Origin: Episyrphus balteatus
Lineage: Eukaryota; Arthropoda; Insecta; Diptera; Syrphidae
Reading direction: 5' to 3'
NCBI RefSeq assembly: GCF_945859705.1
Contig: NC_079138.1
Span: 8,200,874-8,264,873, forward strand
Length of the DNA: 64,000 nt
Part shown: positions 35,816-50,257 of the stretch, piece by piece
How positions within the stretch are numbered: the stretch's first letter is position 1
Layout of the letters: each line of letters opens with the position of its first letter
Translations under genes and position numbers: made by a program
Notes under the pieces: generated by a model
The model's input: only the letters and a program-made list of their open reading frames with translations
Told to the model about the DNA's origin: nothing
Databases searched by the model: none

Positions 35816-37976
35816 TATTTTTATTTATATGTTTAAGCTATGTCGTTTGATTTATGGCCAACATAAAATAAATATTTTTCTACTACACTTGCAGTGCAAC
35901 ACACTCAATATAGAGCAGGTGTTGGACATAGAGTGGATTTCCCAATAGCAATTTCAAATTGCGAAATCATTTTCTCCCCCCACAGATACTTTTATAAGAC
36001 AAAAAAAAATAGAAGAAAAAAAGAAAATAGATCTATGCCCGATCAGTAGCACAGTGCAGCACCTAGTTATGATGCTATGAGGCTCTAGCCTGAATTGTAC
36101 AACCGATAATTTCCTAAAAAATAAAACAAAAAACTGATGTAAGTTTGCTAAGTTCCATAGCAGTCCCCACGGCTTGAAAAAAAAAACCTGGAAACCAATA
36201 ATTCCCTATAATGTTGTCGTGATCTTATCAACTATTAGAAGACGTTCATTTTCAAAGAATAGACAAGCGCACTGGCACTATGATGGGCGAACGAGAACAA
36301 TACAAGAGCCTCAACTCCATCTAGAACAACCAAAGTTAAAGGCAAGAAGCTAAGAACGCAGTTGCTTTTGCTTTTAAGCTGTCAACAGTTTGAAATGCTC
36401 TTTCATCGAAACGAAAATTCTATAAAAGATCATCTGGTATTTCTTCATATTGTTATAGTGCACAAAGTATACTGGTATCCCGCCACAATTTCTGAGTTCT
36501 GACGCCCGACACACAGACGTTATAGGGCGTGAAAAATGTTTGAAATATAAGCAAACACGTTGCCTACTTTACCTTGTTATGTAACAGGTTAGAAGACGAT
36601 TCCCTGTTTTATAAAAAAACAAAAACGAAGAAATAAAACATGAAACAAAGTAAGTTGCAAGAGGAAACTAGAGAACCAACCCATCAACAACTATCGATCG
36701 ATCGATTTCCTCTTGCTGTTGAGTGAGAAAACTCTGGCGTGAGCCTGAATTTGCTGTACACTGTAGATATTGCAAACAAAAATACCAAAACAAGCGCTCG
36801 GCTGTTGGTTTCCTTCTACCTACCTGCCGTTTCGTCGCGTCGCATGTCACGTAGCTGTCTGAAAAGTGCCTGGCACGCGTTTGACTACCGATTATGATAG
36901 TTTTATTTTTTTTTTGTGCTTTACCTCGGCTTATCCTGAAAGTTCCGCCGTTTTTACTGCTGCTGCTGCTACTGCTGTGTGCAGTGGTAATCAGCTAGCG
37001 ATCATATATCATTTTGATACGAAAAACCGAAGCTATACACAACAGCATTGCAGTAGAGTAGGTATAACAGCAAACAAGGGCATTTACGGCAGCACCATTG
37101 GAATTTTGTTGGCGCGCGTTTTCCACTCTGCGCTGCGCTCGTGTCCGTTCCATCGTTGGACTGTTTTGTGGCGATGCATATGCTGCAGATGTATGTGCCA
37201 AAAGAATATTGATCTTGACTTCCTTGTGGCCATATACAATGGAGACGGGGGAGTGAATTCGATTTAATGAGACTACTCTGTTTTGGCTTCATACCTACTT
37301 GTTGGCTCTTGGCTCTGACTGATTGCTTATATCCAAGTATCGAGGTGTTTTTCTTTTTTGAGTTTATCGACTATTTGCGTGTGGATTTCAAAGAAATTAG
37401 TAAGGTACCTTATACACAGATTGCAGATACTCACGAGTACAATCAGTAGAAGATTTGCGGTTTTCGAGTTTAAATATATAGGCCAAATAAGTAGTTATCT
37501 ATAGGCTATAAGAGAAATTAAGATTTACCATTATAATTTAAAAAGAAAGAATAAGAGTATCTAGACAAAAAAATGTTTTTAGGTTTTATGATGATGTTGC
37601 AAGAATTTAAGTTAATTTAAGTCGTTTTCTTGAAGGATTGGCACAATTTTAAAGAAATTTTATACAAACCTTTTGAATAGATTTGACATACAAGTTATCG
37701 AAGTTGTAATAACTCGATTTAAAAAAAACACAACTGCTTTGGTTGACTAACAAAGAGTGACTTTATTATTTCTTTTACTTCTATTTATAAAATATACAAA
37801 AATATGAATTGACAAAAGGTTGATTAATGTAAATGTTTTAATTTCTAAGAAATTGCAAAATTAACAAATAATAATATTAGGTGTCTGCATTGTTAGCAAC
37901 GGAAGTTGGGTAGGAATGTAAATGGGAATGAGAATGAGAATGTGTCGTGTTAACTTACATACTTATATATGTATTA
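35816..37976 (+). other. Long intron: no gene, one GC-richer patch
   Basis: From 36780 to 37260 the DNA is clearly GC-richer, with CGATCGATCGAT just before it (36695) and a CTGCTGCTGCTACTGCTG run at 36958-36976. Overlapping frames exist on both strands (for example 36866-37267 plus, 36995-37292 minus), but none shows a domain. Such patches in insect introns are often regulatory, though there is no direct sign here. Confidence 0.35.
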
Positions 37977-38624
37977 GGGTGCTTCTTAAAAATCAATTTT
38001 CGAAATTTTAATGGGACACCCTTTCATTTTGTTCTTCCTGCCTTAAATATAAATTGGGTAAAATTTGGTGCAGTTTAAACACGTTCTAGGGGTCGCTACC
38101 ACAATTCAAAGTTTTGAAAAATACACCAAATTTTGTTTTTTTTTTCTCAGAAAGTTTTAGAATTTTTATCAGAATTAAGTACTTTATTTTGAAAGAAATT
38201 TTGATAAGAATACAGCGGAATAAAAATGACGTTTAATTTTGAATATTTTTGAATTTGACATTTTTTTTGTGTTATTCTGTAGAGTAGCTAACTGAGTGAT
38301 CTTTCTTAATTGAAAAATTCAATGTTTTTATCTGATTGTTTATGAGCCTAATACCTTTATTCGTCAGACAGTTATCTGACTGTTTATTAGAAGATTGAAA
38401 AATCGGGTCTTAAGCGTACTTTGTATTGTAACAAAAAAAATTTTGTTGAAATTGATCTTTTTTTTTTTTACTTAAATCTTCAGTGAATGTTAGCGACCCC
38501 TAAATTTTAATATTAAAATCGGAAAAAAATACCATATACTATGCTTATATGGTAGAACATAATGAAGGGGTGTCCCATTAAAAAATCGAAAAAAAAAATT
38601 TTTCGACCATATAAGAAGCACCCT
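37977..38624. mobile_element. TIR element starting AGGGTGCTTC
   Basis: The left end AGGGTGCTTCTTA (37976) and the right end TAAGAAGCACCCT (38612-38624) are inverted repeats. A second inverted pair lies inside: ATGGGACACCC at 38011 against GGGTGTCCCAT at 38568-38578, giving imperfect arms of about 50 bases. The flanks are TATGTATT and ATATGTATG, so the target may have been TA-rich. Non-coding. Confidence 0.65.
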
Positions 38625-38639
38625 AATATGTATGTACAA

Positions 38640-41600
38640 ATGTAGGGGAGGTGGGGCTAAAAGTATCACTTTTTACTAAAACCGATGGTTGTCCTACAAA
38701 TTTGAAATAAGTCAACCAAACTTTTTTAAATTAAAGACACATGTTTTAGTATGTTTTAGGTGCTAGATCAATCACAAAATGTTAGCAAAACCTAACGGTA
38801 ATATTGAAAAAGTAAGCTTAAAAAATCGTGTTATTTCAACTAACCCCACATGTGGGGCAGAGTGTAACACATACCTTTATTTTTTAAACCAAATTATTTT
38901 AAATGAGTAATAAAAAAAATTGGGAGCAAATTTGAAAAAAGTGTAGCAAATCTAAGATTTCCGGAGTAGATTTGACACTAGTCTTAAACTAAAGTCATTG
39001 GAATTCATAAATTCTTTTATTTGCTTTAGTAATTTAAGTGGTGGTTCAAAAGTGTGTTTGCAGTTCTAAAATAAATACTAATTCGATTTCAAACTCTCAT
39101 ATCCAGGGTTGTTCTTGTGGGTTATATTAGGTAAACAATGTTCTAGTAAGAAAAAAGTGAAGTAAGTTCCAAGAAATCGTTATGTTGAAGTAGATCTTTT
39201 TTCTCCGAAAGTGGGACAAATATGCTCCAAACAGAGAACAGAATATTATCATTCATTTTTGTCAAAACGTGTACGATGGATAAAATGTTTGAGGCTGAAA
39301 CCTAACCTGTGTAGTGTGTACCAGTAAATTATCCAGTTTAAATAGGTTCCTTATTGGCTGCGTTAGCCAATCAATATTTAACCTAACCAACCAAGTACCC
39401 ATATACAAGTTTTCCATTCGTAATTGAACGAAACAAGAAAAAAAAACAATAAAATCGAGATCACGCATAGCGTATACTTGATCACTATAAATGTGCGAAA
39501 GGTATATGCGTATGCGCTCAAACGCACGCATGTGGCATTAACCAATGAGGAATTAGTAATAGATAATGCACGCAATCCATACATGCTCTATGTATGTATT
39601 ATAAATAAATATATTTGTGTATTTTTGAGTGAAACTATAACTATCACATAGTACTCGTAAGTCGTAAATAAATTTTAGGACTGCTTTAAATTAATTGAAA
39701 ATCCGATTATCCAAAAAAAATCAAAACAATATATGTATAATAAAAAATATACATAATGACAATCATAACAAGAAATTTTAAACACCGCACCGCGCCAACG
39801 ACACTGTTGCATATACGAAAGCTAATTCAAGTTGGTTTTCAGGTAAAGTTTTATAGACACTCTTAGGCACATATGAGTGAATTGATGAAGGTGGTTATAA
39901 TGCTATGTTTGTGTTTGTATCGAAAAGCGCTATTGGGCTATGTTATTAATTCGTTGAGGTTTTTTTTAGGAATGTTACTGCTGTGATATGAATTTCTATC
40001 AAAAAGGCTTTATGATGTGATGTGCTTTGCTGCTATTAGACGTTAAGAGATTATATTTATATAAGTGAAATTATTTGTTTAGTAACGCATGACCCTTGAA
40101 TTGATATATAAATATTTAATTCTGTGAAGAACTCATTGTGTGATACACAGTTTCCGCTACATTTATATACATACGAGAAGAGAACAAAAAAAAAAGCACC
40201 AAACAAAAGTGAAAACTATACTTTCAAGGCCAAACACACTTTGCCTATAAATCTCTTGAAAAGCCTGAAATACCTTAAGATGTGTTTCTTTTTTTTTGCT
40301 AAAGTTTTGTTTCTATATTTTAAACTTAAAAATAAAAAATTAAAAAAACTGTTGATTGAAAAAAATTCTCTCCGCAGGCATTCATTTCCACGAAAGATAG
40401 GAATCCAAACTTTTGTGCATTCGTCGCGTCGATTCCACGGCCGCCAAACTTAGGTCTGTCGTCGCCTTCACCGCTATCTGCTTTGTCTACATAGCAATAT
40501 TGTGCCAAATCCATACCCAAATCTATCCATTTAGATTTTTCATTTGCCTTTAAGGAAAAGAGCTATCTTACTATATAATACTCAACTCATGCGCCTGCGC
40601 TAGTACCTTAAAAATAGGTGAAACTACAACTACATTACAGTGAAATAGACCACAAAAATGAGGTTTAAGTGTAGTTATACTAAAAGGCTTGGTAGACTGG
40701 CAGAAGAGGAATGATGAACAAGAGGGGCCACAGTGGCCTTAACTCACTATGTTAGATAGGACAATAATATAATGCATACAAAAGTAGACTGACCATTGTA
40801 CCAATACACGCGCAGCTGCACATTATACACCGGTCAACCAAACATTACAATTCAGTTATATAGGCACATACAAAAATTGTGAACTAACTTTTTTGGCGAG
40901 CACTTTGCCAAGGTATTTAATAAAATGGTTTTCGATACAAATTATGAAAAGAATCATGCAGTGTTGGTAAATAACAAGATTTCTAAAAACTTAAGTCAAT
41001 GTCTGTGGAACTTAATACACGAACATGAATTTGATTTAAATTTTAAAAAAGCCTATTTAAATTAATTTAATGAAAAATAAAAAAGGGATTTCGGCAAGCG
41101 AGAATTAAGTTGGGCCAACCCAAGTGTATTTTATTGAGTAAGAAGTCAAATTTAGGGCTTTTTTACCGAGGAATGAATGAACAGTTGGTAGAAGAAAAAA
41201 TTAATCGAATGGAATAAAAGAATATTCTGACCATATTCACATGTTGTCGTGTTAATATGTACCTAAAGTTATAGAATTAACCCTAACTAAAGCAGCGTCA
41301 TTAACAATATAGAAAAATTTAAATCTGACAGGTCTATATGAAGTCATTTTAAGAACGTTTTAAGTAATTCACAATTTTTTTGCACGAACAAATTTGACTA
41401 ACATGTATCTAACTACATGCTCTGCACTGTACAATTTAAAAAATGAATTGAGCTTAAAAGATAAAATTCCAAACTATTTTTGGTGTATAGTTGTAGACGT
41501 ACATGTACATTTTACAATGAGTGTGTATTGTATAGTATGCTGTTGCCAGCAACAGCAGCAGCAGCGAAAACACTGACAACAAGATACATATTTTCGTGTG

Positions 41601-41905
41601 GTAAACATTTTATATTGCCACATAGTAATTTGGTGTGTTAATTTGTGATTAATTTTATTGATATTACTTAACACATAAATGACACTTAAATTTATTGCAA
41701 TCGATTTGTGTAGCACAAGAGGTAAACAAAAAAAAAATAAAACAGGATTCTTTGACTCTATGTCATGTGTTTTTGTTTATTTGACATAGAAACCAGGATA
41801 TCAAGATGATCGATCTTAATACACTGCCAGAAAAGGAGATTGAAATTATTTAAGTATGTTCCATTGAAAATGGCTAGTTAAATACTCATTATACATGTGT
41901 ATAAT
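38640..41905 (+). other. Long intron: no gene
   Basis: At 38645-39230 there are TGGGGC and CCCCACA-type motifs (palindrome CCCCACATGTGGGG at 38844-38857) reminiscent of other C-rich TIR debris. The rest is AT-rich without supportable features. Confidence 0.4.
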
Positions 41906-42085
41906 GTATCACTGAAATATAAAGATAAATCGTGATTTTGAAAGTATAGTGAAATTAAAACAAAAATATTACGCATACACCACAGTGACCCGTTAAACTT
42001 AAATTTTAAAAATTGATTAATTACTTGAAAAAAAATTATAGCAGTTTTTGCTGATAAATGGATTGACCCTTCAATGTTATGGGGT
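41906..42085 (+). repeat. Dispersed repeat, copy 1
   Basis: Matches 43605-43785 in the same orientation: TATCACTGAAATA, GTGA, AAAGTATAGTGAAA, CATACACCACAGTGACC, AAAATTGATTAA, GCTGATAAAT/TCTGATAAAT, ATTGACCCTTCAATGTTATG. Moderately diverged with indels. Confidence 0.7.
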
Positions 42086-43604
42086 ACATCTTCAAAGACA
42101 CACGAGTAACATCGGCGAATGTGAAGATTGTTCTAATTACTCAAAGGTCCGTGCTAACTCGAACGAAAACCAGGAGTTGTATGCGACTGATTATTTCGTT
42201 TACTAATACAATTTTTTCATTTCATTTCATTTTTATTATTTCAAAAAGCCGTGAAATAAAACATCATTTATGGATTAAAAATATATATGTATTACAAAAC
42301 CTAAAGCTAAAGTACGAAACTCATTTATGAAAGCAAAATTTTTGTTCACAAAAATCTTCAATTAAATTTAAAAAATCAAAACGGCAACAGCGGCAATGTT
42401 TAATCTATAGACTTTAAAGTATTTTTAATTAAAGACTTTTGAAAAAAAGATCATAAAAATCGGCCGGGTTCCTTAATATTGCCATTTTTTTAGCTTTAGT
42501 TACTCCAATAATTAATATGTAGGTATGTATTAGCATATAAATAATATAATATGGGAACATTTTTGAAAAATATATAAACGACAAAAAAAAAATAAATAAA
42601 TGTTTTACAGAACAATAGGTCTATATCTCCAGAATTCTTTCATACTTTTTGATAAAAAACGAAACTCTTAATTTGTAAGACCTTAAAGCATCCAACCTAT
42701 ACAGAAATGGACTTCACCCATTATTATTCTGAACACCTCATTTATCTGTTAGCTTGCAATATCGGGTGTATCATTGATTCGCGATACTTAAGAGTTCTTT
42801 CTAGAGTTGGACGAACCTAGCGGATGCCATTAGATAGTTAAATATCTACCTATCACCTTATCTTTTCTTTTTATTTTAGATATATGTATGTATTTTGTTA
42901 TTTCTTCGGGCGTCTCCCCAAATCATACACAATTAAAATATATTTCATTTTTACTTTGGTTTATAATATACAGCCGGGTGGTGCACATTTAAAATCGATT
43001 GCCTTAAGCTCCAGTAGGAAGTATCGAACACAAAAAATAAACGAAAATAAAAAAGTATCTATCCTAGTCTATGTTAGTTATACAGTTTCCTTATTGCAAC
43101 TTCTGTTTTTCAATATGTATAGATACTGTCATTTGGGTACAGATACTTTGGGAATCCAGTATATATCTTCTTGTGCGCGCGCGCGCCCGTTATGTTACAT
43201 TTGGTTATTACCTCACTTAATATAGCAGCGAACAGTGGCGTAGCTAGTTTGTACGACAGTCGGTGTGGATATCAAAAATCAATAAAATAAATGAAAAAAA
43301 TTCTATAAATGGGTCAGTAACATTATACCTTCATATGACATTGCGTCAAATATGGAAGATGTGATTTTTAGTTTAGTTATTGGTGATGGATTAACTCAAG
43401 TTTTCGATTTCAATATCATACACAACAATATCAGAAACTTGAAATATGTTTTTAAAAAACCCACTTTATAAAGGTATAAAAAACATAATCATTTTTTTGA
43501 GCTTAAGTCAAAAACTGTTTTTCATCAATATCAACATCAACAAAACTCAAATGTACTTACTTACTTACGTTATCTCCGTAATATAAAACAGCTCCCCACA
43601 GTCA
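42086..43604 (+). other. Long intron: no gene
   Basis: AT-rich. CAGTGGCGTAGCTAG at 43234-43248 resembles the terminal sequence of hAT-type elements, and its complement-like partner CGTACGCCACTG is far away at 16.0 kb. GCGCGCGCGC at 43177-43187 is a short Z-DNA-like tract. Confidence 0.35.
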
Positions 43605-43785
43605 AATATCACTGAAATAAAAAGAGAAATTGTGAGTTTGAAATAAAAATTTAAGTATAGTGAAAAAAAATATAGTACACATACACCACAGTGACCTGAA
43701 AAATTTTTAAAATTGATTAACTACGTGAAAAAATTTAAAGCAGTTGATCTTTTCTGATAAATCGATTGACCCTTCAATGTTATGA
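43605..43785 (+). repeat. Dispersed repeat, copy 2
   Basis: Second copy of the 41906-42085 repeat, 1.7 kb downstream. The pair probably derives from one transposon family, since the CCACAGTGA core also appears at 6610 and 6756. Confidence 0.7.
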
Positions 43786-46700
43786 TTTTAGTTGGATATT
43801 ATAATATTAATCTTAGACTTTTTAAACTTTGATTTAAAAATTATATAAAAAAAAAATCATAAAATTGGGTCGTATTTTTTTTTGTTTTTTGAAACTTTTA
43901 TTTAAGATTTTTATTGAAACACTTTTGTGAAATTTTTTATAAAAATCTTATAAGGTTGACAATTTTGAAAAACGAAACTCTTTTACCATGCTTAGAAATA
44001 TAATCTGCATACACAACCACATATCACTCGTTTACTTGAACAAAACTAAAAAAAAACTGTTTTTTCAGAAAACGAGTTTTAAATTATAGTCTCGGTCTAT
44101 TTTTGTATGTAAAAAGTTTGTTTCTAAAACAACACTAATCAATTTTTAAAGTTAAGAAATGACTTTTTGCAGGATTATAGATTACTTTATTTCAATAACT
44201 TCTGCATTAATAACATAAAACTCGTGATTTTTTAGTTATGTCAGTATTCAAGTGAATAAGCAATATGTACATATGTAGGTATATATAATACACAATCAAA
44301 ATCAGAACCAAAAACCAATTCCCATTAACATAAATGAAAACCATCTTGTTTGAATTTTTCATTACATCATTCCTAGCTGTTTTTTTTTTGCATTTTCATG
44401 CCCATGCCCCAAGAGACTGTTTTTAAATCATCAAAACATAATTCGTTATTACCGAACTTGAGGTGGTTGTTGATGGTTTTTTTTTTCACTTACTACCATA
44501 AAAAATGATTGGATAAAATGTTGTTCTCGAATCAAAAGCTAAAGTTGAAAAGAAAAACCCAAAGAACATCTGTGATTTATATTTTCCATATTTTCTAGAA
44601 CACTTTTGTTTACCGATCCAACGTTGCAAGGACATTTTTCCTTTCCAACCCACCACCCTATCACACCGATACACCACCACATATTCAAGAGGGTGGTAGA
44701 TATTTGTATCTGTGTATATTCGTATCCTGAGTCATGAATCCTGCTTCCATAGAATATGCGTTCCATCGTTAGTAATTGTCTTTTTAAAGGAAACCAAGAA
44801 TATAAAAAAAAAACGACTCCATTAACATAACTTGATTTCTAATTTGTGGGAATTTAATTTTTATCCCCCCCCCCCCCCCCCACCCGTTTTTTTGAGTGGT
44901 ACATGAAAGATCGCGTAATGTCATTTCTGGGAAGCCGAAGCACTCAGGGCTTTCGTTAACGTTACCGTTACCAATTTACCATCATGATATATCTTCGTTC
45001 TATATCCTCTCGCTTCCTGCCGCAGTCGTTCTCGTAGTCATTCTAGAAAGTTTCAACAAAAAGAAGGGAGGAAGCTTAATGTGAAATGTAAATTTGTTCT
45101 GCGGATTAGGGTATGTTTATATTTTATTTTTATTTTTTTTTACTTTTTTTGGGGATGGTTCGAGTATCGCGGAGAAATTAATACCTCTTTGGGAAGATAA
45201 TGGGATTTTCTCCTACTTATCTCCCGCCTTTGGAGTTGCATTTATGTTTTGGGGGAGACATATTTCTACTCTGTACAACCACCGCACAGTTTCCATGCTG
45301 ACAATTTTAGATGAATACTGTAAAAGGTAAAGTGTTTTCATAGGCGAAGTGTGAGCTCAACAACAACACAAATATAGGTAAAATAGAGAGATACCTACAC
45401 ACAGAGTAGAGCTATCTATCGTAAAAGATGAAGTCATATTTCACGGTGTTGTGGTTTCAAAGCTAATTTCAAACCAGCCAGCCAGAAGAGAAAGCAAAAA
45501 AGAAGGGAAAAAAATTGAAAATAAGTTGTGAGCCCTTATACCACTTCCATTATTATAAAAAAAAGAAGAAGAAAAAATAAGACGAGAAAATCATATATGA
45601 TAGGAGGAATTTTCCATTTTATTAGTCTTATTCGTCATAATATTCTTTTATTACATTTTCCATTTTTACCAACAAATAAATGATAGGAAAATATTTCAAG
45701 GGCTTCATTTTTTATAGAATTTTTGTTAGTACAAATTTTCCTAAAAATGGAGTTTTTATGAAAATTTGTTCTAACTAACAAAACATGAAATTCGATTAAA
45801 ATATGGTAAAACATATTTTACCGTACCTTCCTTGTTGTTCTGTCTAACCATTGGGAAAATCGGGGAATAAGTTTTTTGGTAACTTTCGACCTACTTATTT
45901 ACAGTTTACAACTCAGTTAATTTTTGGCCCCATTCTAACGGTTGTACCAAAAAATTTCAAAAGTTTATAATTCACATTACTTTTAAATATGTAAAACCAA
46001 GAATAAGCTGCTTGTTATTTCCAGCTTTTTTGCATGCGTATGTGTAATTTTTGAAGATAAGATTCCCACTGTTCAAAGTGTACTGGTTTTTCACTAAAAT
46101 CTGGACTTAATTCATTAACTGAACAAGTCGAATGATTTACTCAGTGAGTTTCTTTAAGAAGGTAAAGAAAATTTTTGGACCGGATATTCGTCAAAAGTAA
46201 AATATAAATAAATAGTCAAAAAATTAAATAAGAACTTTCGTTAATTTTACATCAAGACGTTTGATTTACAATTTTTCGTTCTAGAGATTGAAAAGAAATT
46301 TATTTTAAATTTGGTCGCGGTATCAAATAAAATGAATCGTTTTCAATTTGTTTCTATTTTTTTTAATAACTCCACGTTTCCAATTACAATCTCTGTTCGT
46401 AATATCAAATCCAATTTTAAAATAAAAACACAAAACACAATTATACTTGAGAAAATGTCACATCCGAGTTTACTTATTTTTGTATATAATTGCTCATTGA
46501 ACATAAAAACAAATGCGAAACGCAATGAAAAATATTAGCTACTGGCAGCATCTGGGAATTTTTTAATTTCCACCCATAAAATATTTTGTTTTAATATATT
46601 ATTCATACTTGTAACCGGCGCGGCGCAGACACATTGACGACTTCCTTTGAGGACTTATCGTTGAAAACGCAATGCAATGACATAAAAAAAAAACCAAAGA

Positions 46701-49700
46701 ACAAAACTAAGAAAAAAAAATACTACCATCCCACCCATGTCATGGCTTTGGCTTCATTCAATTTATGTGGCAAGATCACTTGAAATGAGAATCCCAAGAA
46801 TCTTGAAGCTGGTTTAGGTTGCCGTTGCGCCGCGGCGTAGCGTAGCCCAGTTTCCGTTCCCAGGTAATTTTTGTTGTTTTTAGGTTTTTTTTATCTTTAG
46901 AGAACGAAAGTGCATCCACCTACGATCGTGCGGACAAGGAAGGCAACGTTGGATGTTAAAAAAGGAAATGAAAATGTCTACTGGCGCAACTTTTGCTTTC
47001 TTTGGATAGCAGGTACATACTACTCGTAAAACACATTTGTTACCGGTGGCGGTGGTGTAGTGTCGGTGGATGGCGTGGTGGCATTGTGGCGGTTACGTTG
47101 GTTGTTCTGAATTGTGATGTCAAGGTAGGAGATTATTATGAGAATAAAAAAAGATTTGTTGGATAGAAGGGGCTTTTGGAAAAATTATTCTCTCACAATA
47201 TATTTGAAATAATTTAATTTACCTTGGCCTTGAACAACACACTTTTTATTACCTACTAGCTACGAACTTACTAATGGAAGTTACTTTAGCTGAAAAAAAA
47301 ATGTGGAGATTCCTGGATGGGTAGTTGATAATTTAAGTAATTTATTTCGAAGATATTTTTCGCTCTCTGTTTCATTTTTTTACTAGACAGTTTTGTTTGT
47401 TTGTATTGTTTAAAAGTGAAAACATCTAGTTAACGGTTTAACATTTTGGAAGAGGTTTTTTTATATAACACTGCCGCGCTGCTTTTAAAACAGATCCTGT
47501 AACTCATTTAACGTGCCATATTAGAATGAATGAAAGAAGAAAGCAAGTAACAACACAAGCCAACACTATAGTGGTACAATCTTCTGCAACTTAAGCTAAA
47601 GTCTGATAAAATGTTTATTTTCAAAATCGTTTCAACATTAAATCAAAGAGATTTTATATGATTTTTAATTAACGTTGACGTCTTCAAAAAAGATATCAAA
47701 ACAGCGCCGATTAAATAGTGTTAGTCTGCCTGGATACCGAAAATACCTACATCTTCGAAAATTTTAAATCATTGCCATCCATCGATTCAATGTTAAATTA
47801 AGATTCCACCCTTAACTATTTATTTGCTCTTGCTTAAATGCTTACTGGAACATCCATTCAAGCAAAATTGATATTAGTCCAATTAGTACTAGGTATCTTA
47901 TCAGAGTTTAAGATTTTCATGTGATAATTGGAATCGAAAAATTATGTAACAAGAAAAGGCATAAACGAAAAGACCATTGCAATTATGTACCAGTTAAATT
48001 TCAATTCAGAACAACATTCTACCTGGCAAGTAATTGCAAGAAGCTAACATGAACGATAATATAGAGTAGGTACGACCTACTGGTCGCTAACAGATATGGC
48101 GATAACATTCAATCCAACTGCTTACTAACAGTCTAATTGGAACTTAACTAGAGCTGTCTTACGCCTGAACATTCATTATTTAAATCACAAAATAAAAAAA
48201 AATTAAGAAAATAAAAAAAATAAAGTTCGCATCTCAGCTCTTTTGTTTAAACAAATGACGTCAATTATGCTTGGTTAAAAGCCCTCACTTATGTATTTTC
48301 AGATGTTAGATATGCTGTTATTCTCATATATTTGTTCCACTGTTTGAAATGTCCTTTCATTAAAAAAAAAATTACAAAACCCAAAATACGAAAAAAAAAA
48401 AAAACTGACATTCCGAAAACACAAATATATGTTACAAATATTTCTACGCAAATTGTGTGTTTTAAATAAAATTATCTGAATATCTATACAAAAGTTTTCA
48501 ACTCTTTTAAGTGGCGCTATCAGCGTGCGTGTTGACCGTGTTTCTAATTCAACTTGACACCTTATTAATTAATTCCTGACAACTTTTTTATCTTATAAAT
48601 AATACAAGTAAATTCAAAGTTCAAGTTTATTTCCAACTAATTTGTGGGTGTATAATACACGAATAAGAACGCATAAAAATACAAACACATTAAGTTTATA
48701 AAAAAGTCACATCGCATTGCTCTTCAAGTTTGACATGGGTTTTAGAAAATACAAAGAGTATGTTTTATTTTGTGATGATGGTGTTTGGTACTTTTCTTTG
48801 ACAATGACAATTATTTGCGTATACCTCTCTACAGGTCACGTCATTGACAAGACTCTCACATTGAGACCTTGAAAAAATAGGTACGGAAATAAGCTTTGTT
48901 ACGCAATTTCAAAAATGTAAACAATGAGATTAAGTGGAGCATTTGTTATTTTTTTATAAGGTTTTTGAATTACATATTTATTGAAGTTCAATGAAAATTA
49001 AACAATAAACAATCCTTAATTAGCTTTATGTAAAGGAAAGTCATTTATGAAATTTAAAAACATCCATATCAAAATAAATATACGTTATGTTGGTATGAAA
49101 ATAAATCTCATATTAGGATTCAATAACAAAAAAAACTAAAATACCGAATCCACAAACGAAACTAACTTGTACAGCAATAAGCTTGAAGAAAATTTAAATA
49201 AAAAATAAACTCAAAATTTGTAATAGGTATAATCTTCTGTTGGTAAGTCTACCTTCGACATATTTATACAAGGGACAGAGGCAGCTTGAATTATAGAGTG
49301 TGGGAAAAGTTGTTGCTTTCATTGTTAATGGATTGAAACAAAAGAAACAAAAGAAGTAAAGCCAACAAAAATACAGAACAAAAAATTGTGAATGAAAAAT
49401 TCCTGCGTATAGTTCTTATATTTGTTTCCGTTGAAGCCTTGTTCTACCTACTATTGCGGTTTTCCTGATTTTGGTTTCCGAACCGATCCCGCATTATAAC
49501 TTTGCACAACGTATATCTGGAGCGCTGACCATTCTCCTTAGTACATTTGTGTATGAAGCTTGTGGGAACAGGTTGAATAAAAATGAAAAAAAAAAAAAAA
49601 TGTGTGTGATACAATTTGATTGAGAAATCTCACATTTTGTATACAATAAAATAAATAAGTAAGGAAAATACATTGAATAGTCGTGGTGCGGTGCGGTGGT

Positions 49701-50257
49701 GGCAGTGCGAAACTTCATAACCGCATATGGAGATGGGGGCAGGAGCAGAGGGAGGATTTGACTCTTGAATTCGCACACCTTTATTGCCGTTTATATTTAT
49801 AACAATGATGATGGTGACGGATTGATGATGTGGTCATGTGAAATTCAATTCTCCAAGAACTGACGGACTCTAATAAGGTACATATACACTTACACACTCT
49901 CTTACATAAGGTAGCTATCTTCCTAAAGGTAAAACAAATTTTTTATTGTGAAGTCCAATCCTGTCTCGACTATATTGTATTGTTCAAGGTATCGGAGCTT
50001 CTTTTCTTTTTAAGATTCTGGCACTGGGATATCTCTGATCAAACCGCAGAAATTGAATCTAAATTTAATGGGAGCATTTATCGCAGTGGGTTTATGTACC
50101 TACTGTTCTCTTTTTACACATCTAAAAAATAAAAACAGTTGGAAATTGCCGCAGCAAGACAATTTGAAATAGCTTTTTGTCCCTAAACCATTATTTTTGG
50201 GATTGAATGAATTTTTCACATTCCGTTTCGTTGCACTTGGCAATCTTGTGGATGTTA
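43786..50257 (+). other. Long intron: no gene
   Basis: About 6.5 kb. It holds a C17 tract (44865-44881), a hairpin-capable stretch at 45722-45783 (TTTTGTTAGTACAAATTTTC and complement), and a GC-rich patch at 46612-47110 with GGCGCGGCGC and GGTGGCGGTGGTGTAG. No frame in these patches has recognisable domains. Confidence 0.4.
44865..44881 (+). repeat. C17 homopolymer
   Basis: Seventeen consecutive C in an otherwise AT-rich intron, flanked by TTTTTAT and ACCCG. With the C18 at 35144 it is the second such tract in 10 kb. Confidence 0.95.

Noticed and set aside
35624..35836. Frame of F-Y-F-I-L repeats
   Set aside because: Translation of the TTTTA microsatellite.
36866..37292. Overlapping frames of 96-133 codons on both strands in the GC-richer patch
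   Set aside because: Frames on both strands are open because of GC content; none shows a domain or a plausible exon border.
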